This document shows, piece by piece, positions 57,061-64,000 of a DNA stretch of 64,000 bases. The position numbers were made by a program, and so were the translations under genes. A model generated the notes under the pieces. The model made no database searches, was not told the origin of the DNA, and saw only the letters and a list, made by a program, of their open reading frames with translations. The stretch comes from Streptococcus mitis (GTDB lineage Bacteria; Bacillota; Bacilli; Lactobacillales; Streptococcaceae), in the NCBI RefSeq assembly GCF_023109105.1, contig NZ_JALDTZ010000006.1, positions 1 through 64,000 on the forward strand, written 5' to 3'. Position 1 is the stretch's first letter, and each line of letters opens with the position of its first letter.

Positions 57061-58038
57061 CTATTCCTTGCCCTCTAACTTACTGATATCAATTCCTAGT
57101 GCATCTGCCATTTCTTTATTGGTATGCAATTCCAATTTTTCAGGCAACTCAACTGCTATATTTTCTGGCTTCTCACCTTTTAAAACCCTAATCAACATGC
57201 GGGCTGTCTGCCGTCCTAATTCTTCATAATTGGTTCCGTAGTTATACAAGCCACCAACAGCAATCATTTCTGTCGAACCACCAAATACTGGAACCTTGTG
57301 TTTAATAGAAACCTGCTTGACTGTTTCCATGGTTGACGAAATGATATTATCTGTTGGTACAAAAACCATATCCACTTCTGCCATCAAACTCTCTGCTGCC
57401 GCCTTGACATTGTTACTGTCCAAGATTGTTTTTTCAACAACGGTAAAGCCTTTTTCTTCCAGAAGTCGCTTAGCTTCATCCTTTTGGACAACTGAGTTTG
57501 GCTCGCTCTGAGTATAGAGAATTCCAATTGTTTTAGCCTTTGGCAACACTTTCTTTATCAAATTGATTTGGGTTGAAATGGCATCTGATGACTGGTCGCT
57601 TGTCCCCGTCACATTTCCCCCAGGATGTTCTCTTGACTCAACCAACTTGGCACTGACAGGGTCTGTTACAGCTGAAAAGATAACCGGTGTCGTTTGTGTT
57701 GTATTAGCCAAGCTCTGAGCAGAAGGCGTTGCAATGGCTAGAACGACATCACTAGATTCTGCTAGCTGCTGGGAAATGGTTTTTAGATTTCTTTGTTCTC
57801 CTTGTGCATTTTGCAAATCAATCTCAATATTTTCCCCCTCAACATAGCCTTGTTTGACCAGCTCATCCACAAATCCTTCTCTAGTAGCGTCCAAAGACTG
57901 GTGGGTAATAAACTGCGAAATACCGATACGAAATACATCTTTTTTCTTATCTGCCTTCAACTGATGCAAACTAATCAGAGAAGTCAAGAGAATCCCTACA
58001 ACCAAGAGAGGTGCTAGTAATTTTCGAACAACTTTCAT
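57061..58038 (-). CDS. ABC substrate-binding protein (TrpX-like, PF04392 type)
   Basis: 325 residues. N-terminal signal/anchor segment (VVRKLLAPLLVVGILLTSLISL) without a lipobox Cys, then a two-lobe binding fold (FRIGISQFITHQSLDATREGFVDEL; ATPSAQSLANTTQTTPVIFSAVTDPV; NYGTNYEELGRQTARML). Family members such as TrpX bind tryptophan or other small aromatic compounds. Its leader peptide carries Phe and Tyr codons and no Trp, which points to a Phe/Tyr-linked substrate. First gene of the operon. Confidence 0.82.
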   Translation of the reverse strand: MKVVRKLLAPLLVVGILLTSLISLHQLKADKKKDVFRIGISQFITHQSLDATREGFVDELVKQGYVEGENIEIDLQNAQGEQRNLKTISQQLAESSDVVLAIATPSAQSLANTTQTTPVIFSAVTDPVSAKLVESREHPGGNVTGTSDQSSDAISTQINLIKKVLPKAKTIGILYTQSEPNSVVQKDEAKRLLEEKGFTVVEKTILDSNNVKAAAESLMAEVDMVFVPTDNIISSTMETVKQVSIKHKVPVFGGSTEMIAVGGLYNYGTNYEELGRQTARMLIRVLKGEKPENIAVELPEKLELHTNKEMADALGIDISKLEGKE

Positions 58039-58064
58039 AATGAAACTCCTTCTCAGAAAAGATA

Positions 58065-58169
58065 ATACTCAATGAAAATCAAAGAGCAAACTAGGAAACT
58101 AGCCGCAGGCTGTACTTGAGTACGGCAAGGCGACGTTGACGTGGTTTGAATTTGATTTTCGAAGAGTAT
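58065..58169 (-). repeat. BOX element (boxA-boxC, reversed)
   Basis: 105 bp, contains TACGGCAAGGCGACGTTGACG, one base from the BOXA1R primer core. It lies between the leader terminator and the start of the ABC binding-protein gene, so it is part of the read-through transcript. Confidence 0.95.
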
Positions 58170-58173
58170 AAAA

Positions 58174-58203
58174 CAAAAAACCGCCTAGATAATACCTAAA
58201 CGG
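58174..58203 (-). terminator. Regulated terminator of the ABC importer leader
   Basis: 8-bp stem CCGTTTAG/CTAGGCGG (with two G-U pairs), 7-nt loop, followed by six T on the minus strand. Its left arm can instead pair with 58241-58254 upstream (antiterminator). Confidence 0.88.
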
Positions 58204-58346
58204 ATGCTTGAAATAATCTAACAAGTTATAACTTTGCTAGTCCATTTAGATATTCATCTATATGGACCACAATCAAAAATCTTAGCCACATAGATACAAA
58301 CAAATTGCTTGAACTGTTTGCATCCATGGTGACATGTCTACAAACA

Positions 58347-58406
58347 CTATCTAAAGTAGCTAAAGTAAAAGTTTTGATTCATAGTTACGGCTTGTCTCTT
58401 ATTCAT
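58347..58406 (-). CDS. Leader peptide with Phe/Tyr control codons
   Basis: 19 codons, MNKRQAVTMNQNFYFSYFR, then TAG, about 26 nt after the predicted transcription start. Five of the last seven codons are Phe or Tyr (F-Y-F-S-Y-F). The ribosome site is only a purine-rich AGAAAAAGAA. The position relative to the pairing segments downstream suggests that ribosome stalling here decides between terminator and antiterminator. Confidence 0.65.
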   Translation of the reverse strand: MNKRQAVTMNQNFYFSYFR

Positions 58407-58438
58407 TTCTTTTTCTGCTTTCTTTTTTGATGTTTCCT

Positions 58439-58467
58439 ATCTTACCACCTTTTTCATTAGCTGTCAA
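58439..58467 (-). promoter_or_regulatory. Promoter of the ABC importer leader
   Basis: Minus-strand -35 TTGACA (58462-58467), 17-bp spacer, -10 TAAGAT (58439-58444). The predicted start near 58432 gives a leader of about 390 nt before the first gene. Confidence 0.78.
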
Positions 58468-58542
58468 GAATATTTCAGAATTTTTTGAAATTTTTCGAAA
58501 ATTCTTTCAGAAGGCTTTCAAAACATTTTCAAATCAGTCCAA

Positions 58543-58593
58543 CAAAAAAAGGTTTATAATTTCCATAAAAATTGACATGGAAATTATAAAACC
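58543..58593 (-). terminator. ami operon terminator
   Basis: GGTTTTATAATTTCCAT and ATGGAAATTATAAACC arms with a T run on the minus strand, right after amiF. Confidence 0.92.
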
Positions 58594-58597
58594 ATTA

Positions 58598-59524
58598 TTA
58601 GTTTAGTCCTTGTTGATAACGTGCCAATTCGGCTTGGTTCGCCCAAACATAGTGACCTGGACGGATTTCTACCATGGATGGCTTATCAGTCTCATAGTCG
58701 TGTTGACTTGGGTCGTAAACCTTCAAGACCTTCTTACGTTCCAAGATTGGATCTGGGATTGGTACCGCTGAAAGTAAAGCTTGAGTATATGGGTGAATTG
58801 GATTGTTAAACAATTCTTCTGTTTCTGCAACCTCTACAATAACACCCTTGTAAATAACTGCGATACGATCTGAAATAAAGCGAACGACCGACAAGTCATG
58901 GGCGATGAAGAGATAGGTCAAACCAAGTTCTTTTTGGAATTTTTTGAGCAAGTTCAAGACTTGGGCACGTACAGAAACGTCCAAGGCTGAAATTGGCTCA
59001 TCTGCAATAACAAAATCTGGTTGCATGACCAAGGCACGGGCAATACCGATACGTTGACGTTGACCACCTGAAAATTCATGAGGATAACGAGTCAAGTGCT
59101 CAGCAAGAAGGCCCACTTCACGGATGATATTTTTAACTTTCTCTTTACGTTCTTCTTCATCCTTAAACAGACGGTGATTGTAAAGACCTTCAGAAATAAT
59201 ATAATCAACAGTCGCACGTTCATTTAAACTTGCTGCAGGGTCTTGGAAAATCATCTGGATACGACGAATCAATTCCGCAGCCTGTTCACGCGATTTCTTA
59301 CCATTAATCTTTTGACCATCAAAAATGATATCCCCATTACTTGTATCATTTAAACCGATGATGGCACGACCAATAGTTGTTTTCCCACTTCCTGACTCAC
59401 CTACAAGCGAGAAAGTTTCTCCCTTGTTGATAAAGAAGTTAGCATTTTTAACCGCGACAAACTTCTTACTTCCTTCACCGAAGGAAATTTCTAAATCTTT
59501 GATTTCTACTAATTTTTCAGACAT
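58598..59524 (-). CDS. amiF: Oligopeptide ABC transporter ATPase AmiF
   Basis: 308 residues. Walker [10 protein letters not shown], signature [15 protein letters not shown], Walker [13 protein letters not shown], plus the C-terminal oligopeptide/dipeptide ATPase tail. Pairs with AmiE to energise peptide uptake, which also feeds Rgg and other peptide pheromone systems. Start at 59524 after GGAGGAAGG; last gene of ami. Confidence 0.95.
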   Translation of the reverse strand: MSEKLVEIKDLEISFGEGSKKFVAVKNANFFINKGETFSLVGESGSGKTTIGRAIIGLNDTSNGDIIFDGQKINGKKSREQAAELIRRIQMIFQDPAASLNERATVDYIISEGLYNHRLFKDEEERKEKVKNIIREVGLLAEHLTRYPHEFSGGQRQRIGIARALVMQPDFVIADEPISALDVSVRAQVLNLLKKFQKELGLTYLFIAHDLSVVRFISDRIAVIYKGVIVEVAETEELFNNPIHPYTQALLSAVPIPDPILERKKVLKVYDPSQHDYETDKPSMVEIRPGHYVWANQAELARYQQGLN

Positions 59525-59534
59525 TTCCTTCCTC

Positions 59535-60602
59535 CTAGTCTTCCAGATGGGCAAATCCCATTTTTTCACGGATCTTATCGTGGAGATTTGCAATCACAGC
59601 TGGTTTTTCTACTTTTGGAGCATCCTCATGAAGAAGCCAAGTTTTAGCCCAATGCGTCTCTGATACTGAGAATTGAGGAGCTTTTTGTTCGAAGTCAATC
59701 TGCATTGCGTAGTCTGAACGCAAGGCAAAGGCATCCCCTTTCAATTCAGTATAAAGTGACGGAGGTGTTCCTGGAATTGAGTAAAGATCCCCTTTATCAT
59801 CAGCAAGCTGAGGCAAGCTTGACAAGAGACTCCATGTATATGGATGGCGAGGGTCATAGAAGACTTCCTCGACAGTTCCATACTCAACGATTTCTCCTGC
59901 ATACATAACCGCTACCTTATCCGCAATACTTGCTACCACACCAAGGTCGTGGGTGATAAAGATTGTTGTGAAATGGTACTCGTTTTGTAAAGATTTTAGC
60001 AAATCAATAATCTGTGCTTGGATGGTTACATCCAAGGCAGTCGTTGGCTCATCACAGATCAAGACATCAGGTCGGCAGGCAAGGGCAATCGCAATAACGA
60101 TACGTTGACGCATTCCTCCAGAATATTGGAATGGGTATTCATCAAAACGTCTATCTGCATCTGGAATCCCAACCTTATTCATGTAGTCAATTGCCAATTC
60201 TTTCGCTTCTTTAGCTGTTTTTCCTTGGTGTTTTACAATAACTTCTGTAATCTGACTACCAATTGTTTTAATTGGGTCCAAACTAGTCATTGGGTCCTGG
60301 AAGATAGTCGCAATCTTAGCACCACGAATTTGTTCCCAATCCTTGTGAGACGATAGAGCTGTCAAATCCTGACCACGGTAGTCAATACTTCCTTGGGCAA
60401 TGCGACCATTTTCTTCAAGCATACCTGTGAAAGTCTTAGTCAATACAGATTTCCCTGATCCTGACTCACCTACCAAGGCTAATACTTCTCCCTCAACTAG
60501 TTCAAGAGAAACACCGCGAATGGCTGTCAATACTTTGTCACGAACGTCAAATTCCACGACAATATCGCGAGCAGTCAAAATTACATTTTTTTCTTTTGTC
60601 AT
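59535..60602 (-). CDS. amiE: Oligopeptide ABC transporter ATPase AmiE
   Basis: 355 residues. Walker [10 protein letters not shown], signature [15 protein letters not shown], Walker [13 protein letters not shown]; OppD-like C-terminal extension. Works with AmiF. Ten bases before amiF, eight after amiD. Confidence 0.95.
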   Translation of the reverse strand: MTKEKNVILTARDIVVEFDVRDKVLTAIRGVSLELVEGEVLALVGESGSGKSVLTKTFTGMLEENGRIAQGSIDYRGQDLTALSSHKDWEQIRGAKIATIFQDPMTSLDPIKTIGSQITEVIVKHQGKTAKEAKELAIDYMNKVGIPDADRRFDEYPFQYSGGMRQRIVIAIALACRPDVLICDEPTTALDVTIQAQIIDLLKSLQNEYHFTTIFITHDLGVVASIADKVAVMYAGEIVEYGTVEEVFYDPRHPYTWSLLSSLPQLADDKGDLYSIPGTPPSLYTELKGDAFALRSDYAMQIDFEQKAPQFSVSETHWAKTWLLHEDAPKVEKPAVIANLHDKIREKMGFAHLED

Positions 60603-60610
60603 TTCTACTC

Positions 60611-61537
60611 CTATCTATGTGTACGTGGATCACTAGCATCCGCTAAGTTTTGACCAACTACGAAAAGGGACAAGGATACCAAGACAAGAGTTGTCAATGG
60701 AATCCAGAACAAGTAAGCATTGGTTGTTACGTTTTGTGAATAATCTGAAATCAAACGCCCCAAACTTGGCACTGTAATCGGTAATCCAAGACCGAAGAAA
60801 GACAAGAAGGCTTCGTATGAGATAAAGCTTGGAAGCATTTGAGTCATGGTTGTCACAATAACAGATACCAATTGAGGCATGATATTTTTGGCAACAATCT
60901 TCAAGGTTGGTGTTCCCAAAGTACGTGACGCCAAGTTGTATTCCAAGTCACGATAACGTAAGATTTGCACACGGATCATAAAGGCAATCCCAATCCATGT
61001 CGTCACACTCATGGCAAAAATCAGATTCCAGAATCCAGCTCCAATTGAGTAAGTCAATACAATGACAATCAAAAGAGAGGGGATGTTTGAGATGACGTTA
61101 TAAACTTCCATCATCACACGGTCGACTGATTTTGAAATCCCCCAAATACCACCGACAAAGACACCGATAACTAAGTTAATCGCTGTCGCAATCACAGAAA
61201 TGAGGATAGAGTTACGAGCTCCGAACCAAACACCGTCAAAGAGAGATTTACCGTTACTGTCTGTACCGAACCAATGCTCAGCATTTGGTTTGATATAACG
61301 AGCACTAAAGTCGTTTACCTTGCTGACATCATTGAAATCAAACTTAGAAAACATTGGGTAGATGAAACTCATCAAAATGATGGCTACCAGGATTCCCAAC
61401 ATAACTACAGTTGATTTTTTCTTCATAAATTGTCTGAACACTGAACCCCAGTATGAATAAGCTGGTGTATCAATGGCTTCAGAGGCAAAATCGTCACGTT
61501 TTACGAACTGAAATTTTTCTTTATCGATTGTAGACAT
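60611..61537 (-). CDS. amiD: Oligopeptide ABC transporter permease AmiD
   Basis: 308 residues, OppC-like N-terminal segment and six helices, permease signature around [24 protein letters not shown]. Overlaps amiC by one base. Confidence 0.95.
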   Translation of the reverse strand: MSTIDKEKFQFVKRDDFASEAIDTPAYSYWGSVFRQFMKKKSTVVMLGILVAIILMSFIYPMFSKFDFNDVSKVNDFSARYIKPNAEHWFGTDSNGKSLFDGVWFGARNSILISVIATAINLVIGVFVGGIWGISKSVDRVMMEVYNVISNIPSLLIVIVLTYSIGAGFWNLIFAMSVTTWIGIAFMIRVQILRYRDLEYNLASRTLGTPTLKIVAKNIMPQLVSVIVTTMTQMLPSFISYEAFLSFFGLGLPITVPSLGRLISDYSQNVTTNAYLFWIPLTTLVLVSLSLFVVGQNLADASDPRTHR

Positions 61538-63033
61538 TATTTGCCTCCTTTCTCAGTCAATTTAATACGTGGGTCAATAATTGTCATCCAAATATCTCCC
61601 AAAAGAAGTGAGAAGATAGAAATACATGTAAAGATGAAGACAAGACCAACGACCATAGAGTTATTAGATGCTTTTACAGAGTCAATCAACATTTTACCCA
61701 TACCTGGGAAGGCGAAGACTGTTTCAGTAAGGGTTGCACCACCGATAACCCCGATAACGGCACCAGGAATTCCTGAAACCAGCGGAACCATGGCATTTTT
61801 AAAGATGTGTTTGTTTGAAATTTCTTTTTCAGACAAACCTTTTGCACGAGCAAAACGAACAAAGTCTTGTGATTGCAAGTCAATCATGTAACGACGAATC
61901 CAAATCGCTGTACCAGGAGCACCCAACAAACCAAGGATAACTGCTGGTAAAACATACGAACGCCAATCACCAGCACCCAATATAGGGAATGAATCTGGCA
62001 AGCCGATTGAAGAACCAGCCAAACGGATGATATAAACCAAGGCAATGGTTGGGAGAGCCATCAAGAAGGTCAAAGCCCCTGTTGAGAAACTATCAATCCA
62101 AGTGTTCTTGAAGCGAGCCATAGCTGAACCAAGTGGCACGGCAATCGCATAAGAAATCACCAAACCAATCAATCCAACGACAGCAGAGCTGGCAATCATA
62201 GAAGGATATTGGTAGTTACTTTCAGTAGCTGTATAAGGATCATCTTTTCCGTAGTTGGCTACTTCACGAGAATCAGCCTGACTAGGTGATTTATAAGTTC
62301 TTGAGTAAATATTTACAGAAGAAGTTTTCTTACCTGTTGGGAACTGAACTTGAGAGGTTTTTGTTTGACCTTGTCCCTGAGTAATAACCTGTAAAACAGG
62401 GCTATTAGCATAGGTTGGATAAGAATCACCTAAATTAATGTTCACAAAGTTTTGATGTACAAACGGAAACTGACTGTTGAAGTACAAGAGATATTTGTGT
62501 TTTGTTCCTGAACCGACCAATGACCATCCGATAGCTGGATCGTTTTCGAAACGAAGGTAACGTTTCAAGTCTGGGTTTTCAGGGTCTTGAATTTTATTTG
62601 TATGGTCAATGTCAATCAAGTTAGCATAGAATTTGAAAACACGTTCAAAAATTGGGATTTCACGAGTCGCATAGAATTGGCCACTTTCAGTAAATTCTCC
62701 CAAGGTCCAACCATGACCGATTTGTTTGATGTATTTTTCATAGATAGCCTTGTTGGTATCATTAGCTTCAACGGTTACAGAGGCGTCCATCTGGCTAGCT
62801 TTTTCTTGCAACTCTTTGGTATCGTAGTACTCGATATAACCCATACGCTCATAAACAGTATTCTCATAGTTATCACGTTTATCAGCAGTTGTCGCAATCT
62901 TGTTATAGTTGGTATCCTGTTTGAAAATCAATTTTCGAGGAACCATTGTATAGATAATCGTGTAAGTCAAGGTTGTTACTAAGAAGATAGAAACCAATGA
63001 CCGCAAAACACGCATAAAAATATATTTTTTCAT
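61537..63033 (-). CDS. amiC: Oligopeptide ABC transporter permease AmiC
   Basis: 498 residues, OppB-like but with the large extracytoplasmic insert between helix 1 and 2 (~35-275) usual for streptococcal AmiC. Permease loop [27 protein letters not shown]. Downstream of amiA across a hairpin. Confidence 0.95.
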   Translation of the reverse strand: MKKYIFMRVLRSLVSIFLVTTLTYTIIYTMVPRKLIFKQDTNYNKIATTADKRDNYENTVYERMGYIEYYDTKELQEKASQMDASVTVEANDTNKAIYEKYIKQIGHGWTLGEFTESGQFYATREIPIFERVFKFYANLIDIDHTNKIQDPENPDLKRYLRFENDPAIGWSLVGSGTKHKYLLYFNSQFPFVHQNFVNINLGDSYPTYANSPVLQVITQGQGQTKTSQVQFPTGKKTSSVNIYSRTYKSPSQADSREVANYGKDDPYTATESNYQYPSMIASSAVVGLIGLVISYAIAVPLGSAMARFKNTWIDSFSTGALTFLMALPTIALVYIIRLAGSSIGLPDSFPILGAGDWRSYVLPAVILGLLGAPGTAIWIRRYMIDLQSQDFVRFARAKGLSEKEISNKHIFKNAMVPLVSGIPGAVIGVIGGATLTETVFAFPGMGKMLIDSVKASNNSMVVGLVFIFTCISIFSLLLGDIWMTIIDPRIKLTEKGGK

Positions 63034-63055
63034 ATCATTTCCTTTAAAAATCCCA

Positions 63056-63088
63056 AAAGAACCTTCTCCTCATGGAGAGAAAGTTCTA
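63056..63088 (-). terminator. Intercistronic hairpin amiA/amiC
   Basis: GAACTTTCTCtCCATGaGGAGAAGGTTC hairpin (arms 63059-63086) followed by TTTT on the minus strand. Probably a partial terminator that lets the binding protein be made in excess over the permease. Confidence 0.75.
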
Positions 63089-63099
63089 TTGAAAATTAT

Positions 63100-64000
63100 T
63101 TACTTCACATGACTTGCCAATTCTTTTTGAGCTTTCTCGTTTGATTCAGCCTTTTCTTTCAACCATTTTTCACGAGCTTTTTCATACTCTTCTTTGGTGA
63201 TTGCTTTTTCACCAACTTCAGTGTACTTCAAGTATCCTGAAGTTTCACCTTTAAGGCCGGCTACAGAATATGAAGAGCTAAATGGTAGAACTTTTGAAAC
63301 ATATGAAACGGCTGTTTCTTTAGGAGAAGCCATTACTGGAATTGTCAAAGCATTGTCAGTCAACCAAGCTTGTGCTACCGCATATTTTTCATAACGTTTT
63401 TGAACATCTTGGTTTTCGCTGTTTGCGTCATCAAGTAATTTTCCATAATCAGCTAAACCAAGTTTGCTTACTACTGATGCATCTGTATTTTTGTCAATAC
63501 CAAGGTAAAGGCGAGTATTTCCTCCCTTAATGACGAACTGATCCAAGAAAGTAGACGGATCTTGATAATCAGGGTTCCATCCTGACAAGGTATGGATATC
63601 CCAGTCTTGCTCTTTAGCTGTCGGAGCACTAAATGAAATTGGTAAAGCTTCTGCTTGAGTCATTTGTTGCAAGTCTACAACAACATTATCTGAACCCAAT
63701 ACTTTTTCAATTGATTGTTTCAATGATTGAACACGGTTTACAACCGCTGTTGATTCTTGAATGACCAAGGCATCCAAGTGGATTGGGAATTCAACACCTT
63801 CAGCTTGCAAGCTTGATTTAGCTTTAGCAAAGACTTCTTTAGCTTTTTCTTCATTGTAAAGTCCATTTTGAGAATCTGCTAGAGACACGTTTGACCAAGT
63901 AGAAGAATTTGTCTTAGCCAAGCTATCTTGTACCAATTCACCAAATGTTTTCTTACCAACTTGAAGATTATAAGGTGCAAACGTATTACGGATGGCTACT
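63100..64000 (-). CDS. amiA: Oligopeptide-binding lipoprotein AmiA (3' part, cut by window edge)
   Basis: Open frame continues without stop to base 64000, so the 5' part lies outside. About 299 C-terminal residues are present, reading AIRNTFAPYNLQVGKKTFGEL... to SNEKAQKELASHVK; they include WDIHTLSGWNPDYQDPSTFLDQF typical of SBP_bac_5 family members. Extracellular peptide receptor of the Ami system. Confidence 0.92.
   Translation of the reverse strand, partial: VAIRNTFAPYNLQVGKKTFGELVQDSLAKTNSSTWSNVSLADSQNGLYNEEKAKEVFAKAKSSLQAEGVEFPIHLDALVIQESTAVVNRVQSLKQSIEKVLGSDNVVVDLQQMTQAEALPISFSAPTAKEQDWDIHTLSGWNPDYQDPSTFLDQFVIKGGNTRLYLGIDKNTDASVVSKLGLADYGKLLDDANSENQDVQKRYEKYAVAQAWLTDNALTIPVMASPKETAVSYVSKVLPFSSSYSVAGLKGETSGYLKYTEVGEKAITKEEYEKAREKWLKEKAESNEKAQKELASHVK

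Larger units (their letters stand above)
58174..58406 (-). promoter_or_regulatory. Candidate ribosome-mediated attenuator (alternative pairing chain)
   Basis: Segments in transcript order: 0 (58333-58345), 1 (58316-58328), 2 (58289-58301, inner part 58286-58295), 3 (58256-58268), 4 (58239-58254), 5 (58191-58204), 6 (58181-58188). Set A pairs 0:1, 2:3, 4:5 (antitermination, 14 bp for 4:5). Set B pairs 1:2 (13 bp), 3:4 (12 bp, one mismatch) and 5:6 (terminator). Segment 0 starts one base after the leader-peptide stop codon, so a ribosome finishing the peptide would hide it and force set B. Confidence 0.75.

Noticed and set aside
58174-58467. T-box or Trp riboswitch for the ABC importer
   Set aside because: No TGGTACCGCGG T-box sequence and no Trp codons; the leader-peptide pairing chain explains the structure better.

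Overview
The window looks like a chromosome segment of a mitis-group Streptococcus (S. mitis, S. oralis or a close relative of S. pneumoniae). The evidence is low GC, BOX repeats carrying the BOXA1R primer core, a blp quorum-sensing locus, the ami oligopeptide permease, ccrZ-trmB, and the hrcA-grpE-dnaK-dnaJ cluster under CIRCE. From memory, S. pneumoniae keeps several of these blocks apart (rpoE beside pyrG, and the pgk-dnaK-blp-nusA-valS block far from the scpAB-ami block). I therefore infer a commensal relative with a different order, not S. pneumoniae itself. No rRNA, tRNA, CRISPR, prophage or intact insertion sequence was seen.

Layout. 1-4300: rpoE (RNA polymerase delta), then an AT-rich accessory pair, a GHKL/MORC-like ATPase convergent with a cytosine-5 DNA methyltransferase. 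4300-9000: valS with three small upstream cistrons, all behind one T-box leader. 9000-18600: small conserved proteins and the translation/transcription cluster rbfA, infB, ylxQ, ylxR, nusA, rimP, trmB, ccrZ. 18700-26700: a blp locus with histidine kinase BlpH, regulator BlpR and blpT, five BlpR-type boxes with a constant 21-bp repeat spacing, and many small immunity-type membrane proteins and CPBP proteases. It has no recognisable bacteriocin, pheromone (blpC) or exporter (blpAB) gene, and it contains tandem duplications, a frameshifted blpZ copy split by a BOX element, and a truncated gene copy.

26700-35500: pptAB (EcsAB-type peptide exporter), a HIT protein, and dnaJ, dnaK, grpE, hrcA with two CIRCE operators. 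Two homologous, covarying leader structures sit directly before dnaJ and dnaK. 35500-43500: a PadR regulator with two DUF2812 membrane proteins, glnRA with a GlnR box, a FUSC-like protein, pgk (plus a stray pgk 3' end) and a Na/phosphate symporter. 43500-52200: pepA, galE, yidD, rluB, scpBA, xerD-like, a CBS protein, a phosphodiesterase, an ITPase, murI and yneF, mostly one overlapping minus-strand string. 52300-55000: cupin and aldo-keto reductase genes divergent from a LysR regulator.

55000-64000: a three-gene ABC importer of the TrpXYZ family beside the remnant tail of a GH13 glucosidase, then amiF, amiE, amiD, amiC and the 3' part of amiA. The most striking element is the leader of the ABC importer. 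It has a well-formed promoter, a 19-codon leader peptide ending in Phe/Tyr codons, and a chain of seven segments that can pair in two exclusive ways, one of which makes an intrinsic terminator. It reads as a ribosome-mediated, Phe/Tyr-sensing attenuator. Whether it is already described cannot be decided without a search.
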